From Antedon mediterranea (lineage: Eukaryota > Echinodermata > Crinoidea > Comatulida > Antedonidae), in contig NC_092675.1 in the NCBI RefSeq assembly GCF_964355755.1, forward strand, positions 19,544,912 through 19,608,911: a stretch of DNA of 64,000 nt, written 5' to 3'. The position numbers and the translations under genes are program-made. The notes beneath the pieces are model-generated. The model searched no databases. It was not told the DNA's origin and saw only the letters and a program-made list of their open reading frames with translations. Shown here piece after piece: positions 11,513 to 23,753 of this stretch; position 1 is the first letter of the stretch; every line of letters begins with the position of its first letter.

Positions 11513-13761
11513 CTGAAAATAAGAAAAGGAAAATCAAAATATGTATACTTCTCTGCGAGTACATAGCAGAGGCAGTCTGCCGCTGGGCCTAGCTAGCCTA
11601 CATCCGTAAGCACATTAACTAACTTCAATCCTCGCGATTGTTTGTCAAACGTCCCGTATACCTTTCCTATGAGCTTAATACAAGAATTGTAACAAACCTC
11701 AGATTCTCTCCTAGCTGGTCGAGCCCAGCGTTCCATTCTAGGCCTATCATAAGCCTAAAATCAGGCCCATTCGGTCGTATGATTCCAGTGTTTCATTCAT
11801 TTAGCACGTACTTTCTATCACCCAACAAACCTTTTTGAAATGAATGCCATAGCCAGCACAGTGCGAGTTGCATTAGATTTCAACTAAGCCCCGCCCCCGG
11901 CTGTCAGACTGGCACATCTTCAGGTCAGATTTCCCTTAGCTGATTGGTCCATAGTGGGGCCCACATTGTTGATTTTACATTTTCGTGTCATTAGTTGCTA
12001 AGTTACGACGAGGAAGGCGATCAAGACCACACAAGTCAAAATGATGAAAGATAACGATTCTTTCGGTCAAACCACATAAACACCTGAACCGAACATGCAT
12101 TAAAATTGAGCCAAGAAAAATCAACATCACAAGAAACCCATGACAAAACTAAAATAAAGGATTAACGATATCACGAACTAAAAAAATATACACCCATGTC
12201 AAAATCATCTCTACCCCAAACAGAATGTCATAACAAATGATTTTAGGATAAACAGTGAAAGTTTTTAGGCAAACAATGAGAAATTGATGTTTCTGATCTT
12301 TTATCAACAAAACAACAAACGAAGAATCTTTACCGATTTAAAATTATCGTTTGCCTGTAATGTAAATGTTGCGACATGAAAATTGGGCCTGTATTTTTAA
12401 CGTTATAATAATGTGTAGCTACCGAATAAGATTACATTACGAGCAGCTACCCGCCATGTGGTCGATTCTTCGAACTCTTTAATTACGTACAGCCCGATAA
12501 TGCACGAAACCAAGGCAACTTGGGTGGGCCTAGAGCAGCGCTATATCGAGTCGGTCTTATTAATAACTAACCCGGGTGTAACTAGACTGCCTGATAAGGC
12601 GTTAACATTTCGTCACTAGTAAAAAATTACCCCTAAAAACACTTTTTGACACAATATAGGGCATAATACGGACTAATATATTCTAAAGTTTTTCTTTCAG
12701 AATAAAAAATGAAATGAAAGAAGACACAAAGAAAGATTTGTAAAGGGCCCCGGTTTTACACAAAATTAAATGAAATACTGAAATCATTTTACAGTATTAT
12801 TTATTATTTTCCTTTTTTAGGGGGGACACGGGTCAGGTTCCCTATGCGGCTGGTTATCGAGCGGGCGAATAATATGCCGATGTGCAAAACTAAACTTATG
12901 CGCTTTTAATATCATAATTTCGTTCGGCACTGTTCTACCGTCAATCGACGTACAGGCATTGTAGATTTTAGGTCACCATTCCTGAACGTGGAATGTGAGA
13001 TTATATTAGCTGACTTGATTAAATTGGGCATCAATCGCCCTTGACTGTTGCGAATGAATCGAACAAAAAAAACCTTTCTAAACATTAGGGCCTACACACT
13101 AAAAAATATAAGCCCCGCATTCCTTCGTTTGATTCATAGGTCATGATGATTTAAAATATTTGCAGTCAATTATTAAAAACATTAATTGTTCCTGTCGCAC
13201 CATAAACTAGGCTTATGCCTACCTAAAGTTTTTATCCTAGTCAATTTTCCAAAGTTATCACAAAATCAACTTAAAAATCAGATAAAAGAGAAATCATGAG
13301 AAATAAAATACGCTTCTTATTTAACATAGTAAACTAACAGTTGAAGAGGCTCGTTTCTGTGTACTCAAACAATAAAATAATAATAACATGTAAATGGAGT
13401 TGATATAAAAAGACCCTAAGTTTGGAAAAAATCCACTGGTATGAACCATGGATGAAGCTGGGGACGCGGTTCAAGCCACCATCCCTTGACAAATCCTAGT
13501 GAAATATATATAAACATGATGGCTCTGCAATTATAAAACTAGTTCAGGTGCTTTTTGTGCCAAAAAATGTGATTTGAATCTTCGATACACATTTCATGTA
13601 TTCATGGGACAAGGTCTCCTCGGCAACTTTCCTGAGGCAAATATCGGCCTATTAATGAAAGCGTTGATTTATTCAAGCAATAACTGTGTTATGTACCGTA
13701 GGCCTAGTTGTTCTGGACAGCGGTGGGCAGCCTGAATTTCGAACACCCATTTCAATTTAGG
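11513..13761. other. upstream region of the Patched exons, CG-richer, no exon assigned
   Basis: The start exon and promoter of the minus-strand Patched gene should lie here or further right. CG dinucleotides are more frequent than elsewhere in the window (11.5-12.6 kb), which fits a promoter. A minus-strand MAGSCS start near 12440-12465 runs into a GTAATG donor, but in the wrong phase for the next exon. Nothing else was recognised. Confidence 0.35.
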
Positions 13762-14092
13762 TAAAGCTTGATTCCCACTCTCCAGTGGACGAAACAAACA
13801 CAAGGACGTAAAGCGTGGTTCCCACTAGCGACGCAACGCAAGGACGTAACGCAACGCAAGGGAATTGACCAACCACAAGCGATGGCTTATTTGCTTGTGA
13901 TTGCTTACTGTCTATAACTTCGCTTGTCATTGGTTAAAACGCTTGCGTTGCGTTTACGTCCTTGCGTTACGTTCTAGTGGGAACCAAGCTTAATGGCAAG
14001 CGAAAGTTCGAATAATACGAAGCTTGTGATTGGTCAACTCGCTTACGTTGCGTTTACGTCTTTGCGTTGCGTTCTAGAGGGAACCAAGCTTT
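13762..14092. mobile_element. MITE nested inside another copy of the same GGTTCCCACTAG family
   Basis: An inner complete copy at 13809-13991 has ends GTGGTTCCCACTAG and CTAGTGGGAACCAAGC, with inverted interior blocks AACGCAAGGACGTAAC / GTTACGTCCTTGCG-like and an ACAAGCGATGG / GCTTGTCATTGG pair. It is flanked by the left half (13762-13808, GCTTGATTCCCACTC) and right half (14022-14092, GTTCTAGAGGGAACCAAGC) of an older copy. The same arrangement recurs at 57596-57921, and a copy at 30168-31405 is split by a retroelement. Confidence 0.75.
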
Positions 14093-15383
14093 AACTATAG
14101 TCTTACATTCCTTCATCACGCATCCTAACAAATTAAATTAAACTTCTTAAAAACTGTTTTACAATAATACATTTATAGAATTATAAAATTGTAGTGTGTT
14201 AGGCCAATTAACTCGAGGAATTAGTTTATAACCTACAAGTAATTGAATTGCTACGTGACGTTACGTAACATTACGTATCAATAAACGCATTACCATCAGC
14301 AAATCATGAATATAGTAGGCCTACTGTTATGTTGATGGTTTTTACCTACATCAATGTTTGAATGGGTTTTCATGCGATATTGCTTTCAAATGTCGACAGT
14401 AGACACGACATCGACAGAACGACTAGGTTTGTTACAGTTTCAACTAAAGTAGGTCTTTTACAATTGAGAAGTCATTTGAGTTAAAGTGAATAAACCAGTG
14501 GTCTGAGACGGTGGAACACCCTAGGCCTTTATGTTTTAATTCCCGTCCACGACACCAAGCCTTGAACCATCAACAATAGTTACGTGGGATTGGTGACAGG
14601 ACTGGTTAAAATTCACCGCTTATTTCAAATGACCGAGAATTACCTAGAAGTTACGTATGACTGACGTCATCATATATTACCATTTAATGTTATAACATAC
14701 GTTTGTGTTTGTGTTGTAGTGATAAAAAAAAATTGCTATATAATATAATTAATTCAAATAAGTATTGACATTCACCTCGCTAAAATAATCATGGGTCCGC
14801 CGCGCCCATAAGTATAACCGGTATGGAGTATACCATTAGGCAAACATAAATGATCAATATTTACACCTAAGTTCTGAACTTTTATTATAAATTTATATGT
14901 TCTTTTGGCCTTCTGTTGATTCTATATAAGAGACATATAGGTACAACACACGACGCAAGTGGTAAGGTAATCCGGGATTAAATGCCAAGGTGTTCACACG
15001 TACGGTGTTAGTTAATCGCGTTAAACCAGAAGTTCAAGTTTATCTTTGACGTTGTAAAAGTAGTTCGGGGTTCCTATTTATACCTTTTTAAACAGTCTTT
15101 GTCTCTGAGCGTAATCAACCGATATCTAAAACTATTTGATTCTAAAAAAAACTTCTTTTCTAAGATTCCATGAATGTTCATAGCATGCAGCAGTTTGTTT
15201 TCACAACTGTTCTAGCTATTGCTTTTAGCGTTACTATATTAATCTGTTAATGCTGTGTATGAATATAATGTATACCTAACATCGGAAGCATAAAGTACTA
15301 CAGATGTTAATAACATGATTCGCGCGCTATATCTGTACTATATGCGGAAGAGGTACAAGATGACGCGCGTTCGTATAAAATAA
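14093..15383. other. non-coding, nothing recognised
   Basis: AT-rich, with scattered ACGT-type words near 14255-14275. No open frame with coding character or RNA gene was found. Confidence 0.4.
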
Positions 15384-15470
15384 TCGAAAGCGTCAGCTTA
15401 TACGCATGCGTATTCATGTTTCCATCTTCCACATCCCTTTCTACACATGCGTATAAGCTGACGCTTTCGA
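15384..15470. repeat. near-perfect inverted repeat (28-base arms)
   Basis: The left arm 15384-15411 starts TCGAAAGCGTCAGCTTATAC and the right arm 15443-15470 is its complement with one mismatch in 28. The spacer is 31 bases and CGCGCG words flank both sides. The alternating GCATGCG core makes it distinct from the AT-rich background. It may be a small MITE or a hairpin-forming element; no coding. Confidence 0.8.
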
Positions 15471-16019
15471 TTCGCGCGAAAACAATTCGCCGAGTGTGGA
15501 AAATAGGCTTTGATAAAACGCGCTTCGTGTGGTGTCACTAAAATGATTTAGGCCTATTTATTAAAATTTCTATGCTATTGATTATATTGATATACCGTTT
15601 AAAGTTATATTTGATTCTAGAATGATTCTAGGAACTGTACAATGAATGAGTAGCTGTACTGTGTTTTCCACTTTCCTATATTTTTCATTCATTCATTTTA
15701 ATTATTTGTTCTATTCATTCTTTTTAATTTAAATTGTAATCTTTTTAATGGAAAATAATAGATTACCAAATATATGCTACCAAACTCAAAGATCGTGGGC
15801 GGAAAAATGGCAAAAACTGTTGGGCGTTCGAAATAAAACATGTTCTGGATAATTTCGGTTGTGGTTATGTGGAATAGTTTAATCAATGAAAACATTTTAC
15901 CTATTATCTCACAAAGAATTAGGGATGTTGCATTGCAGAAATCAAATGAAAAAATTGATAATAATACACGTCTCAATTTTTATAACAATATTAAAAAAAT
16001 TGCAATGCTCACAGACTGA

Positions 16020-18690
16020 AACACCACTATGTTAGATTTGCTGACGTGATCGAATACGAAAAGCGAACATTAGCATACGGTGGAACTGTATTGAAAAAAA
16101 ATAATCAAAGTAGACCTAAAGAAAATGAATATTGATAAGAGGCTATACCGCTATAGTATTTCATTACTTCCAAGATGGTCTGTATTAAAAAGCCTCGCCT
16201 ACCCCGCTGATTCCTTGCTGTTCCTCTGTTGATTAAAGCATTTTGTTCAGGTTAATAAAGGGTCATAATAATAGTTTTCTTTTGACAACGTTGGTGGTTT
16301 TTGTGTCCCCCACCCCGACCGTTTGAAAACGCCGTAGTGCGCGACGCGATATCACGCATGCCGACAAGATGGTTGAGTGTGAACACAAGGTTGTTATCAA
16401 CGCCAAATAACAATACTCTAGTTATTTTCATAACGAAACAAGTGAGTTTGTTTAAATAATCTGAATTGACATGGACAAAAATGTATTAATGCTATTATTT
16501 TGAATACATATTAATACATACTTACTAGTGTTAAAACATTCGATAAACCATGATGGTGGTGGAAATAATTTCTGTTAATAACCAAATTGTTATAAAAAGA
16601 TTGAGAGGTAGATCATATACATTAAGATGTGTTTTATATTTTTAATTTTTGGCAGACATAATTATCTCCACTTTTCTTGACTCAGACGTGTATTTATTTT
16701 CTTTCTTTTACTATTCGGACGATTTTCTTTTCACTGATTTGACAAACTTTGTCAAAAATTTGGAAACATTTAATCCAATTCCCCCCTTTGTTTGGCAAAA
16801 ACAAACACATTACCATTGTCGTAGACCTATGTAATTGTTTCAGACATTAATTTATAGTATATCGTGTATTTTACTGATTAATAAAGTCTTAATTGTTTCA
16901 AGAGATTTTCTGTCAAACGAATCCAGTTATGCGTTAACTATTCGTAACAATACGTCATATTGTGTGACGTGATACTCGTCAACGGTGATACGTTTCAGAT
17001 CTAAGCCCAGGGGGTATGCACACATAAACCACATGAAAGAATGTAGGAAATTTAACATTTTTAAAACTGTAATGTAGAAATGGGATTCTATCTTTATACT
17101 TTAATTATCTGTTTGAAATATGATCTAATCATGTTAATACATACGGGATGTTTTGATAGATTTCTTAATGGAAAATACTTATTTTCGATTTTTGTTTCAT
17201 ATCTTGTAAGATCTACCTAACTAAATTCATTTTTTCTTAATTATCTGATTTTACAATATAATAATAAGGTGTACAGGTATAAAGTATAGTAAGTAAACTA
17301 ATGGCACTGTACCAAATAGAATATGTATGAAATCGTGAAATCAATATATAATCATGTTAAATTGAAGGCATGAAATGCAAAGTTCATTTACGATTTAGTT
17401 GGGCAGCACGAGAAGGCCACATCAAGTTCGCAGGTCGCTGCAGTGTGGGTTAAAATAACAAAGAGTGTACATTTTGTGAACACAATCTGCAGGGGGCGCG
17501 ATTACTCTAACCCATGCTATCGAAGCACGATAAACAACCCTGTTATTCCATTCAATTCAGTGTTATTTTTAGGTTGATTGATATGACAAATAGGGCAAAA
17601 TGAGATGATATAATAACTACAGTAGTACCATAGTATCACGTCTATGTTTTGTCTTCTGCTTGTTTTACATTCCCATCGTTGAACTGATTTGAAATTCCTA
17701 TGATTTACACATTTAGGCCTATACATGCTTGTCTTCTACGCTCAGTAAGAAAACTAATGCTTTGAAATCGCCAGAAATTACAAGTACATATAGACTAAAT
17801 TTAAAGTAGTATTTTAAAGTAAGTAGGCCTACAAATACAGTAAAATATAAAAAAAGCATATGCCTATATACAAGGCTGTTAGGCCTACTATTAGAGCTCT
17901 ACTTTAGGCGTCATTTTAGTGAGTATTATTGTACGAATGCATTGAGAAAAAAAATTGACTGAAAACGATCAAAAAAGCTATCGAAATTTGTGAAAATGAC
18001 CAAGTTCTATAAAATAAATTCCCGAACGAATACAGCAATTGAATGTGAACACATTCCGTATTGTTTTGCTTGTTTTAAAATTGATGTTAATCACACATTT
18101 CTAACTAAGATTAAAAAGTGTAAACGGCAAGGTTATTTCTTTGTTTTTAATTGTATATCCATTGCCACCAAGATATGGTAAAAAAAAAACCTTGGGCAAC
18201 CCACCTATCCCGTATTGTACCTTTATTTTAGTAGAAACAACAAAAATGCATAAAATCATAATTGTCTACGTGGAACATATTATTGATTATTTAATTAAAC
18301 ATTTTACAGATGAGATGTACTGTAAGTATTTTATTTATTTTTTATTTAACGATTGCATAATGTATTTTTAACCTTTTTTGATAATGATGAATTTCAAGTA
18401 CCGGTATTTAATTTTGTTACTGACTATTTATATATTTTTTGACGGTTTAGTTTTATATCGTTGGCAGCGACTGGCTAAGCACATAAATGATCAAATTAAA
18501 GAATGCGCTGCTTACACAATACAATATCATAACATAACATTTTGTACACTAGAGTAAAAAATACATACAAAAACTTCAAAAGACAAAAACACGAAGGTGG
18601 TAAAATACAATGCATTATACAAAAAAACAAATATAATTACTGTACATCAGTGGTTACATTTATCGTATTAAAAGATTGTAGGCAAATTAA
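16020..18690. other. non-coding, nothing recognised
   Basis: AT-rich sequence with a CG-containing pocket at 16300-16400 and several TAGGCCTAC words (17700-17900). No exon with coding character was found on either strand. Confidence 0.4.
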
Positions 18691-19033
18691 TTTATAAAAG
18701 TTATTAGAGACATTTGTAACCGTGATGGGAGGTCCCAAGATGAATGGTTATGGATCTATGCGTCTCATAGCTATTGGTTTGTGTTATCTATACTATATAA
18801 AACAATTGGTGCATTAATACTTATAATTCGACATACAATTACATGTACAACAGACCTATATAATACACGATGACTGTGAGCAAGAGACACAGATTCCTGC
18901 TGCTACCACGTAGACCCCTCAGGACAACAAGATATATCTTGTCCCCCACATGATGTCAGATACAGATTTGATTCTGAGATTACTGAGATGCCCTGTGATT
19001 TGAACTACTATACTTGGATGGGGCGCCGATAGA

Positions 19034-19121
19034 GAAATGTTTATCTCTCTTCTTTTGTTGATTCTATCTTTTTTATTTCATGGTTTAAATTTCAAGCAAT
19101 TTGTCTATATAATGGTAGGTC
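19034..19121 (+). repeat. copy 1 of a duplicated signal-peptide-like segment
   Basis: This 88-bp segment and 19996-20080 are clearly related (GAAATGTTTATCTCTCTTCT shared, then TTTAAATTTCAAGCAATTTG and a common ATGGTAGGT end). In this copy the ATG opens M-F-I-S-L-L-L-L-I-L-S-F-L-F-H and continues to a GTAGGT donor, so it could be a first exon coding for a secretion signal. No following exon was linked to it. Confidence 0.5.
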
Positions 19122-19995
19122 ATATACACATTAACAGTTTGGAATTATGGATCTAAACAATATTATGATAACAACTATATCTTCCTGTTAACATGAAAAA
19201 ATAGTGTATCTTTAGTATTTAATCTCTTTCATACCTTAATATGAAAATGTGAGGCCTATTTCTCTTTATTATAGTAGTAATAAGTCAGTAGGGCGGAATT
19301 TGAAGGGAGTGGTCAATTGACCATATCTAATCTAATTTATAATGACACATACAGAATGTCTTTGGTAGTGAATTCTAATTGTGTAGGCCTAATTAACTGT
19401 ATATATTGAATCTAGGAAAAAAGGAAAAATACTGTACGATATTATTCCGCGTAATGCCTGGTTTTTCTTTTAATACAATACGTCACTGAAATAAATTTGT
19501 TTCATCAGTGTATACACTTTTCAATAAAACAATCAACGAAAGTATTTATAACGGAATTGTTAAACACTTATATGGTTGGTATCAAGTTAAAATTTGAATA
19601 TCAAAATGTTAACAAATCAATGAATGAATTAAGTTGTTTTGAACTGGATGTCATACGCAAATTCAAATTATTATTTTGTGGATAACTACACCTCCTGTCG
19701 AACTGGTTTGTAATCTGCCAGGAATGAAAAGTTAATAAGTAGGATGCGTGTTTTATGTCAATTACATCCTAATATACTGCAGGTTAATTAAAGAAATCAA
19801 AGGCGGTTTATTCAGGTAATGAAAACACAAAAGGTCAGTGCTGATGTACATTGTTTATTGTTTATACACTGCATTCACATTTTAGCTGATCATAATACAT
19901 GGAATAAGGGTACGTTCACACGTATAAGGGTACGCAACAACGAGGTGTTCGCACGGCGCTCGTTAATGAATGAAACTGTTAGTAGTTAAATAAGG

Positions 19996-20080
19996 GAAAT
20001 GTTTATCTCTCTTCTTTTGTTGGTTCTGTTGATTTTATTCATGATTTAAATTTCAAGCAATTTGTCTATAATGGTAGGTC
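19996..20080 (+). repeat. copy 2 of the signal-peptide-like segment, frame broken
   Basis: Homologous to 19034-19121. The ATG at 19999 opens MFISLLLLVLLILFMI, but a one-base deletion relative to copy 1 brings a TAA into frame before the shared GTAGGT donor. It lies about 190 bases upstream of the exon at 20274-20437. Probably a decayed copy, unless another frame is used. Confidence 0.5.
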
Positions 20081-20273
20081 TACCCATGAACAGTTTGTGA
20101 ATAAGGTTTTTTTTTATTCAAGATTTCTAAAAAAATTATAAAGATATTATTGTATAAGGCTCTAGACCGAATTCTTTACTAATATCACTTTCTTACACTA
20201 TTTTACGTTCATTTGTGTACTTTTAAATGTACATTTTAGACATTTACATGATTTTTATTTGTATCTTTAATAG

Positions 20274-20437
20274 GGGCCTATGGTATTACATCTCCCTGGG
20301 TTAATCAAATACCATACAATGTTGGCTGGGATGTCTCCTGCAAGTTGCCAACAATTCCTAATTTTCCATTTATAGGTTGGGAAACCCATTTCCAAATAGC
20401 TGTGGGTCTACATTATTCGGATATGTATCTTAAAAGA
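20274..20437 (+). CDS. orphan internal exon, secreted or membrane protein
   Basis: After the acceptor ATTTGTATCTTTAATAG the sequence is open in phase 1 for 54 codons up to a strong AGA|GTGAGT donor at 20438. If unspliced it would stop at TAA 20456-20458. The peptide is aromatic and proline-rich (AYGITSPWVNQIPYNVGW, then DVSCKLPTIPNFPFIGWETH, then HYSDMYLKR). Its G/P/W/C content is unlike chance translation of the AT-rich flanks. No family is recognised. A signal-peptide-like copy lies just upstream, but its frame is broken. Possibly an exon of a lineage-specific gene or a pseudogene. Confidence 0.4.
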
Positions 20438-21328
20438 GTGAGTAGTAGGCGGCCTTAATACAGTTTAATATAGTTTTTAGCCTTGGGGCAAATTGCTTGA
20501 AAGTCGTTAGAGGAGACTCATTTGAAAATGCGGCTCAAATTTAATTTTTCAAATTATATGGACTACCATCGTGCCTATGTTCAGAGGCTAATCAACCTCA
20601 GCAAGACATCGTTTCCAGAATATGCTCAACATTTGCCCAAATAATACCGGTAATCATTTATTGTTTATACAATAGAAAAAAAAGAACTTAACAATTAAGT
20701 GTTATACCATTGTTTTCTGTTCTTTGATCACATTTGTTTTTCAATACAAAAAAAGCTATAAAGAATAGAAGATAACGCTTATCAAGTATAAAAGAGATAA
20801 ATAAAGTCATTGTTAAAATACACATCATTAATGGAGTAAAGAAGTTATAATACCATTGAAATAATGAATAATGCATTTGCTTTTGTGTCATCATAATTGT
20901 TAGTTGGAGGAATATTTTTAATTTTTAAATTCAAGCATTTCGGCTACCATCCATTACCATTCAAAGGCCAACGACTGTAAAAGTATGTAATGGATTTAAA
21001 ATATAAACTAGAAATTGCCAGTCAAAAAAATGTTTTTAACATAGGTTATTAAATAAATATAAAGTTTGATTAATATTTTTTTAACGAGCCTCTTCTTTTG
21101 CAAACACATGATAATTAACAAATTACATAGAAATAAGCAATCAACATCATACAGCTTTTCAAATTTAGAATCAAAATATGCCTTAATAGAATTAATCTGT
21201 ACGACAGAGTAGGCCTACATAGTCTTGGTCAGTTAAAAAGTACCAATCCAATATGTGCAAGAACGTTCTTAGTCCATGTCAAGTAGTATAGAAAGAAGAT
21301 CAAACAATGAGTATTCCTAATATCTTAC

Positions 21329-21409
21329 CTCAGTAATGTTTGAAGTATTCCGAACTTGTGGATGTCCATGTTTAATGACGTAATCCTTAATACCAGCTGA
21401 AAACCCCAT
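21329..21409 (-). CDS. candidate first coding exon of an unidentified gene
   Basis: On the minus strand ATG opens MGFSAGIKDYVIKHGHPQVR followed by NTSNITE, 27 codons ending exactly at a GTAAGA donor (phase 0). The sequence contains two N-glycosylation sequons (NTS and NIT). CG-containing sequence upstream (21.8-22.0 kb on the plus strand) could be its promoter. Downstream exons on lower coordinates were not identified, though a hydrophobic minus-strand open stretch occurs at 20688-20894. Family unknown. Confidence 0.4.
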
Positions 21410-23690
21410 AATCTTTCAAATATCAAGTCTATTACAAATCCAGATAAAGACACTGACCCATTCAGTTTAATTAGTTGATAAATCGATCACTTATCAATCG
21501 ATAAAAGACAAAATATGTTTCTAATACTCGAATGCATTTTAAACACATTATCAAACAACAGAGTGTGCATACAATATTGAACACAAACAACGTAAAGAAT
21601 TGAAGATAAATGCGTAGAATGTACAAACTGTATAAAATTTCCACCAAAAAAAAAGTATTCGGTATACGTATACGAAATACTGTAAGTCCTGTAAAGCGTA
21701 CTGAGCTATAATTTGTTAGTCAGTGATGCTATTTTAAATGAGCACTACACGATTTCGTAGAAGATAGTACATAAAAAGCTTGTCAAGATTGCGTATACCT
21801 CCCACTTTCGACGGCATCCACGAGTGAGTGAGAATTACACCGATACGCCTGGTTGAACGACCAATGCAGCAGGCATTAAAACATTGTTTACCTCCGGCGA
21901 CCACACAAGTTGATGGACTTGCTTAGCACATTGCGAATGATGTTCATACTTACTGACCTTCACAGTCAAGCGCGCGCTTGTGGCACGATTTAAGTTTTAT
22001 ACAATCTGCGCACAATTGGTTATAAAAGAGACGGAGTAAAGGCCTTAACGAAGACGTTGAAGGAGAAACGATGAGGGGTGAAGGGTGGGGGACCACTTTG
22101 GAGCTTTGTAGAGAAAAACTTCCTGGTTTTTTTAAACCAGTAATATAACTATATAATAATTATTATATTATGATTAATTAATAAATATTTCACGAATATT
22201 CGTTACGAATAAAAGTATGAAAGAGCGTGAGTGAACAGGAGAATCTATATTTTTTAGAACCGTAGTTAGCCAATAACATTGAACGAAGATATGGGAAGGG
22301 ACCAGAGTAAAAACGAATACTTTGTATTAGTTTAAATCCATCGATAATAACATAAAAGAGACTTGAGAATAAAAATTGATAAGGCCAAATACAAAATGTT
22401 ACATTTACGTCCGGGATTTAGCTTTTTTAGCAACACTCAAGCACTTGAGGATCTGAACTCTTTCTTTTTATTGATTACCAGCTTTTTTAGAAAATAACAA
22501 TTATAGCTATAATAGTAAAAAAACGTAATGCTGCTTGGATGGGATGAGCGAGTTAAATTATTTTTAATATACTGTAAAATTATAAGATCACTTGCATCTT
22601 GGACATCTTTATTTTCTAAATGTTGATGACATTTGGGCATTTAAGACAAATAACAATTAAATCTGTGTCTATTCCATCTTTAAAAAGACCAAACAATACA
22701 TGGATAAAACGGACTGTGCCATTCATGTCAGAGACAAAATGAACTCGTAAATTACGATTCCGTGTGTTTCTGAGGAAAAACTACAAGATATAATCGTGCA
22801 CCAGACACACAACTCAATTCAACCCAGACATGATATATTTAATTATACTTATCACTTACACAGCGTATCTATCTGTGCTATAAATCAAAAATAATTTTGA
22901 TTAAAAAATTGGAAAGTGTTTAAAAAATTGTACGCATTAGCCAATTATTTTCTTTTTCATTAACAAAAAAAAAAAAAAAACACACAAAATACGTCTAGTT
23001 ATCTGAAGCATCGAAAGCGTCGACGACGATGATTTGACTGCGAATAATTAAAAAAACTGGTTGAAAAAGTAACTTCTTCCTCCTTATTGATTTTAAGAAG
23101 TTTGTTGAGGGTCGTTTATTTCACAGTGTACCGGTAGTATGTGAGAAGTGTTTAAACGTCTTTTAAATACATTCGCTCCACTACAACAAATGTTTCAGTA
23201 CCTATATCATTATTAAGAATTTATCTGTAACTTCGATATTTTTATAATTATACAAAGTAACGTGATTGACTTATTTATTTAAGTAAAAAAGTTAGTTTCA
23301 TTACAAATTAATAATGAACATTTTGTGATTTGTGGAAAAAAGTCAACAGAGGGTGCTGTTGACTAAAGTAGGCTACTAATAGTAGGCAGTAGGCCTACCA
23401 TTTTTACTAAGTACTGTACAGTAAAAATACGGTACAGTATATTGATTATACTTTACTGTATTTTAATGTAATTCAAATACAAAACACATTGCTATTATTA
23501 CTGAATAAATGTACAGCGCTGCTTTTATAAATATTACATTAGACATTTGTACACAAAATACTACTGTACTCCAGAATATATATATATAATAGGCATACAC
23601 CGGGTTTTTTCAATTATTTATTAAACTTTACAAGGCACACATAGGCCTAGTGGAAAAAGGTGAAGACCTTCCACCACAATAGATGACTAT
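21410..23690. other. upstream and intergenic region, no gene supported
   Basis: A moderately CG-rich patch at 21.8-22.1 kb stands out from the AT-rich flanks and may be a promoter for the minus-strand exon at 21329-21409; a TATAAAAGAG word at 22021 lies on the plus strand. A poly-A run at about 22965-22980 and TAC(A/T)GTA words at 23.4 kb are present. Nothing else was recognised. Confidence 0.35.
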
Positions 23691-23753
23691 AAGCCGGCGT
23701 TCGCGAATTACCGCAATATTACCGTCTTACAGCTCTGTGTGAAAGGGGCTTAA
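23691..23753. mobile_element. half copy of the TTTCACACAGA MITE
   Basis: This is close to the reverse complement of 2421-2485: it runs AGCCGGCGTTCGCGAATTAC to AGCTCTGTGTGAAAGGGGC and ends at a TTAA. Only one end is present, so the copy is truncated on its left side. Confidence 0.65.

Noticed and set aside
12440-12465. Minus-strand MAGSCS start running into a GTAATG donor, as a possible Patched first exon
   Set aside because: It ends in phase 2 while the next Patched exon needs phase 0.
15840-16019. Plus-strand 59-codon frame with WNSLINENILPIISQRI, slightly like reverse-transcriptase C-termini
   Set aside because: The resemblance is weak, upstream frames are closed and no tail or target duplication was seen.
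18990-19030. TACTTGGATGGGGCGCC, similar to the end of 5S rRNA
   Set aside because: Only about a dozen bases match; the upstream A/IE box region of 5S is absent.
20688-20894. Minus-strand hydrophobic frame as a second exon for the gene at 21329-21409
   Set aside because: Its Phe/Leu/Ile/Tyr richness is what AT-rich DNA gives by chance, and no convincing acceptor precedes it.
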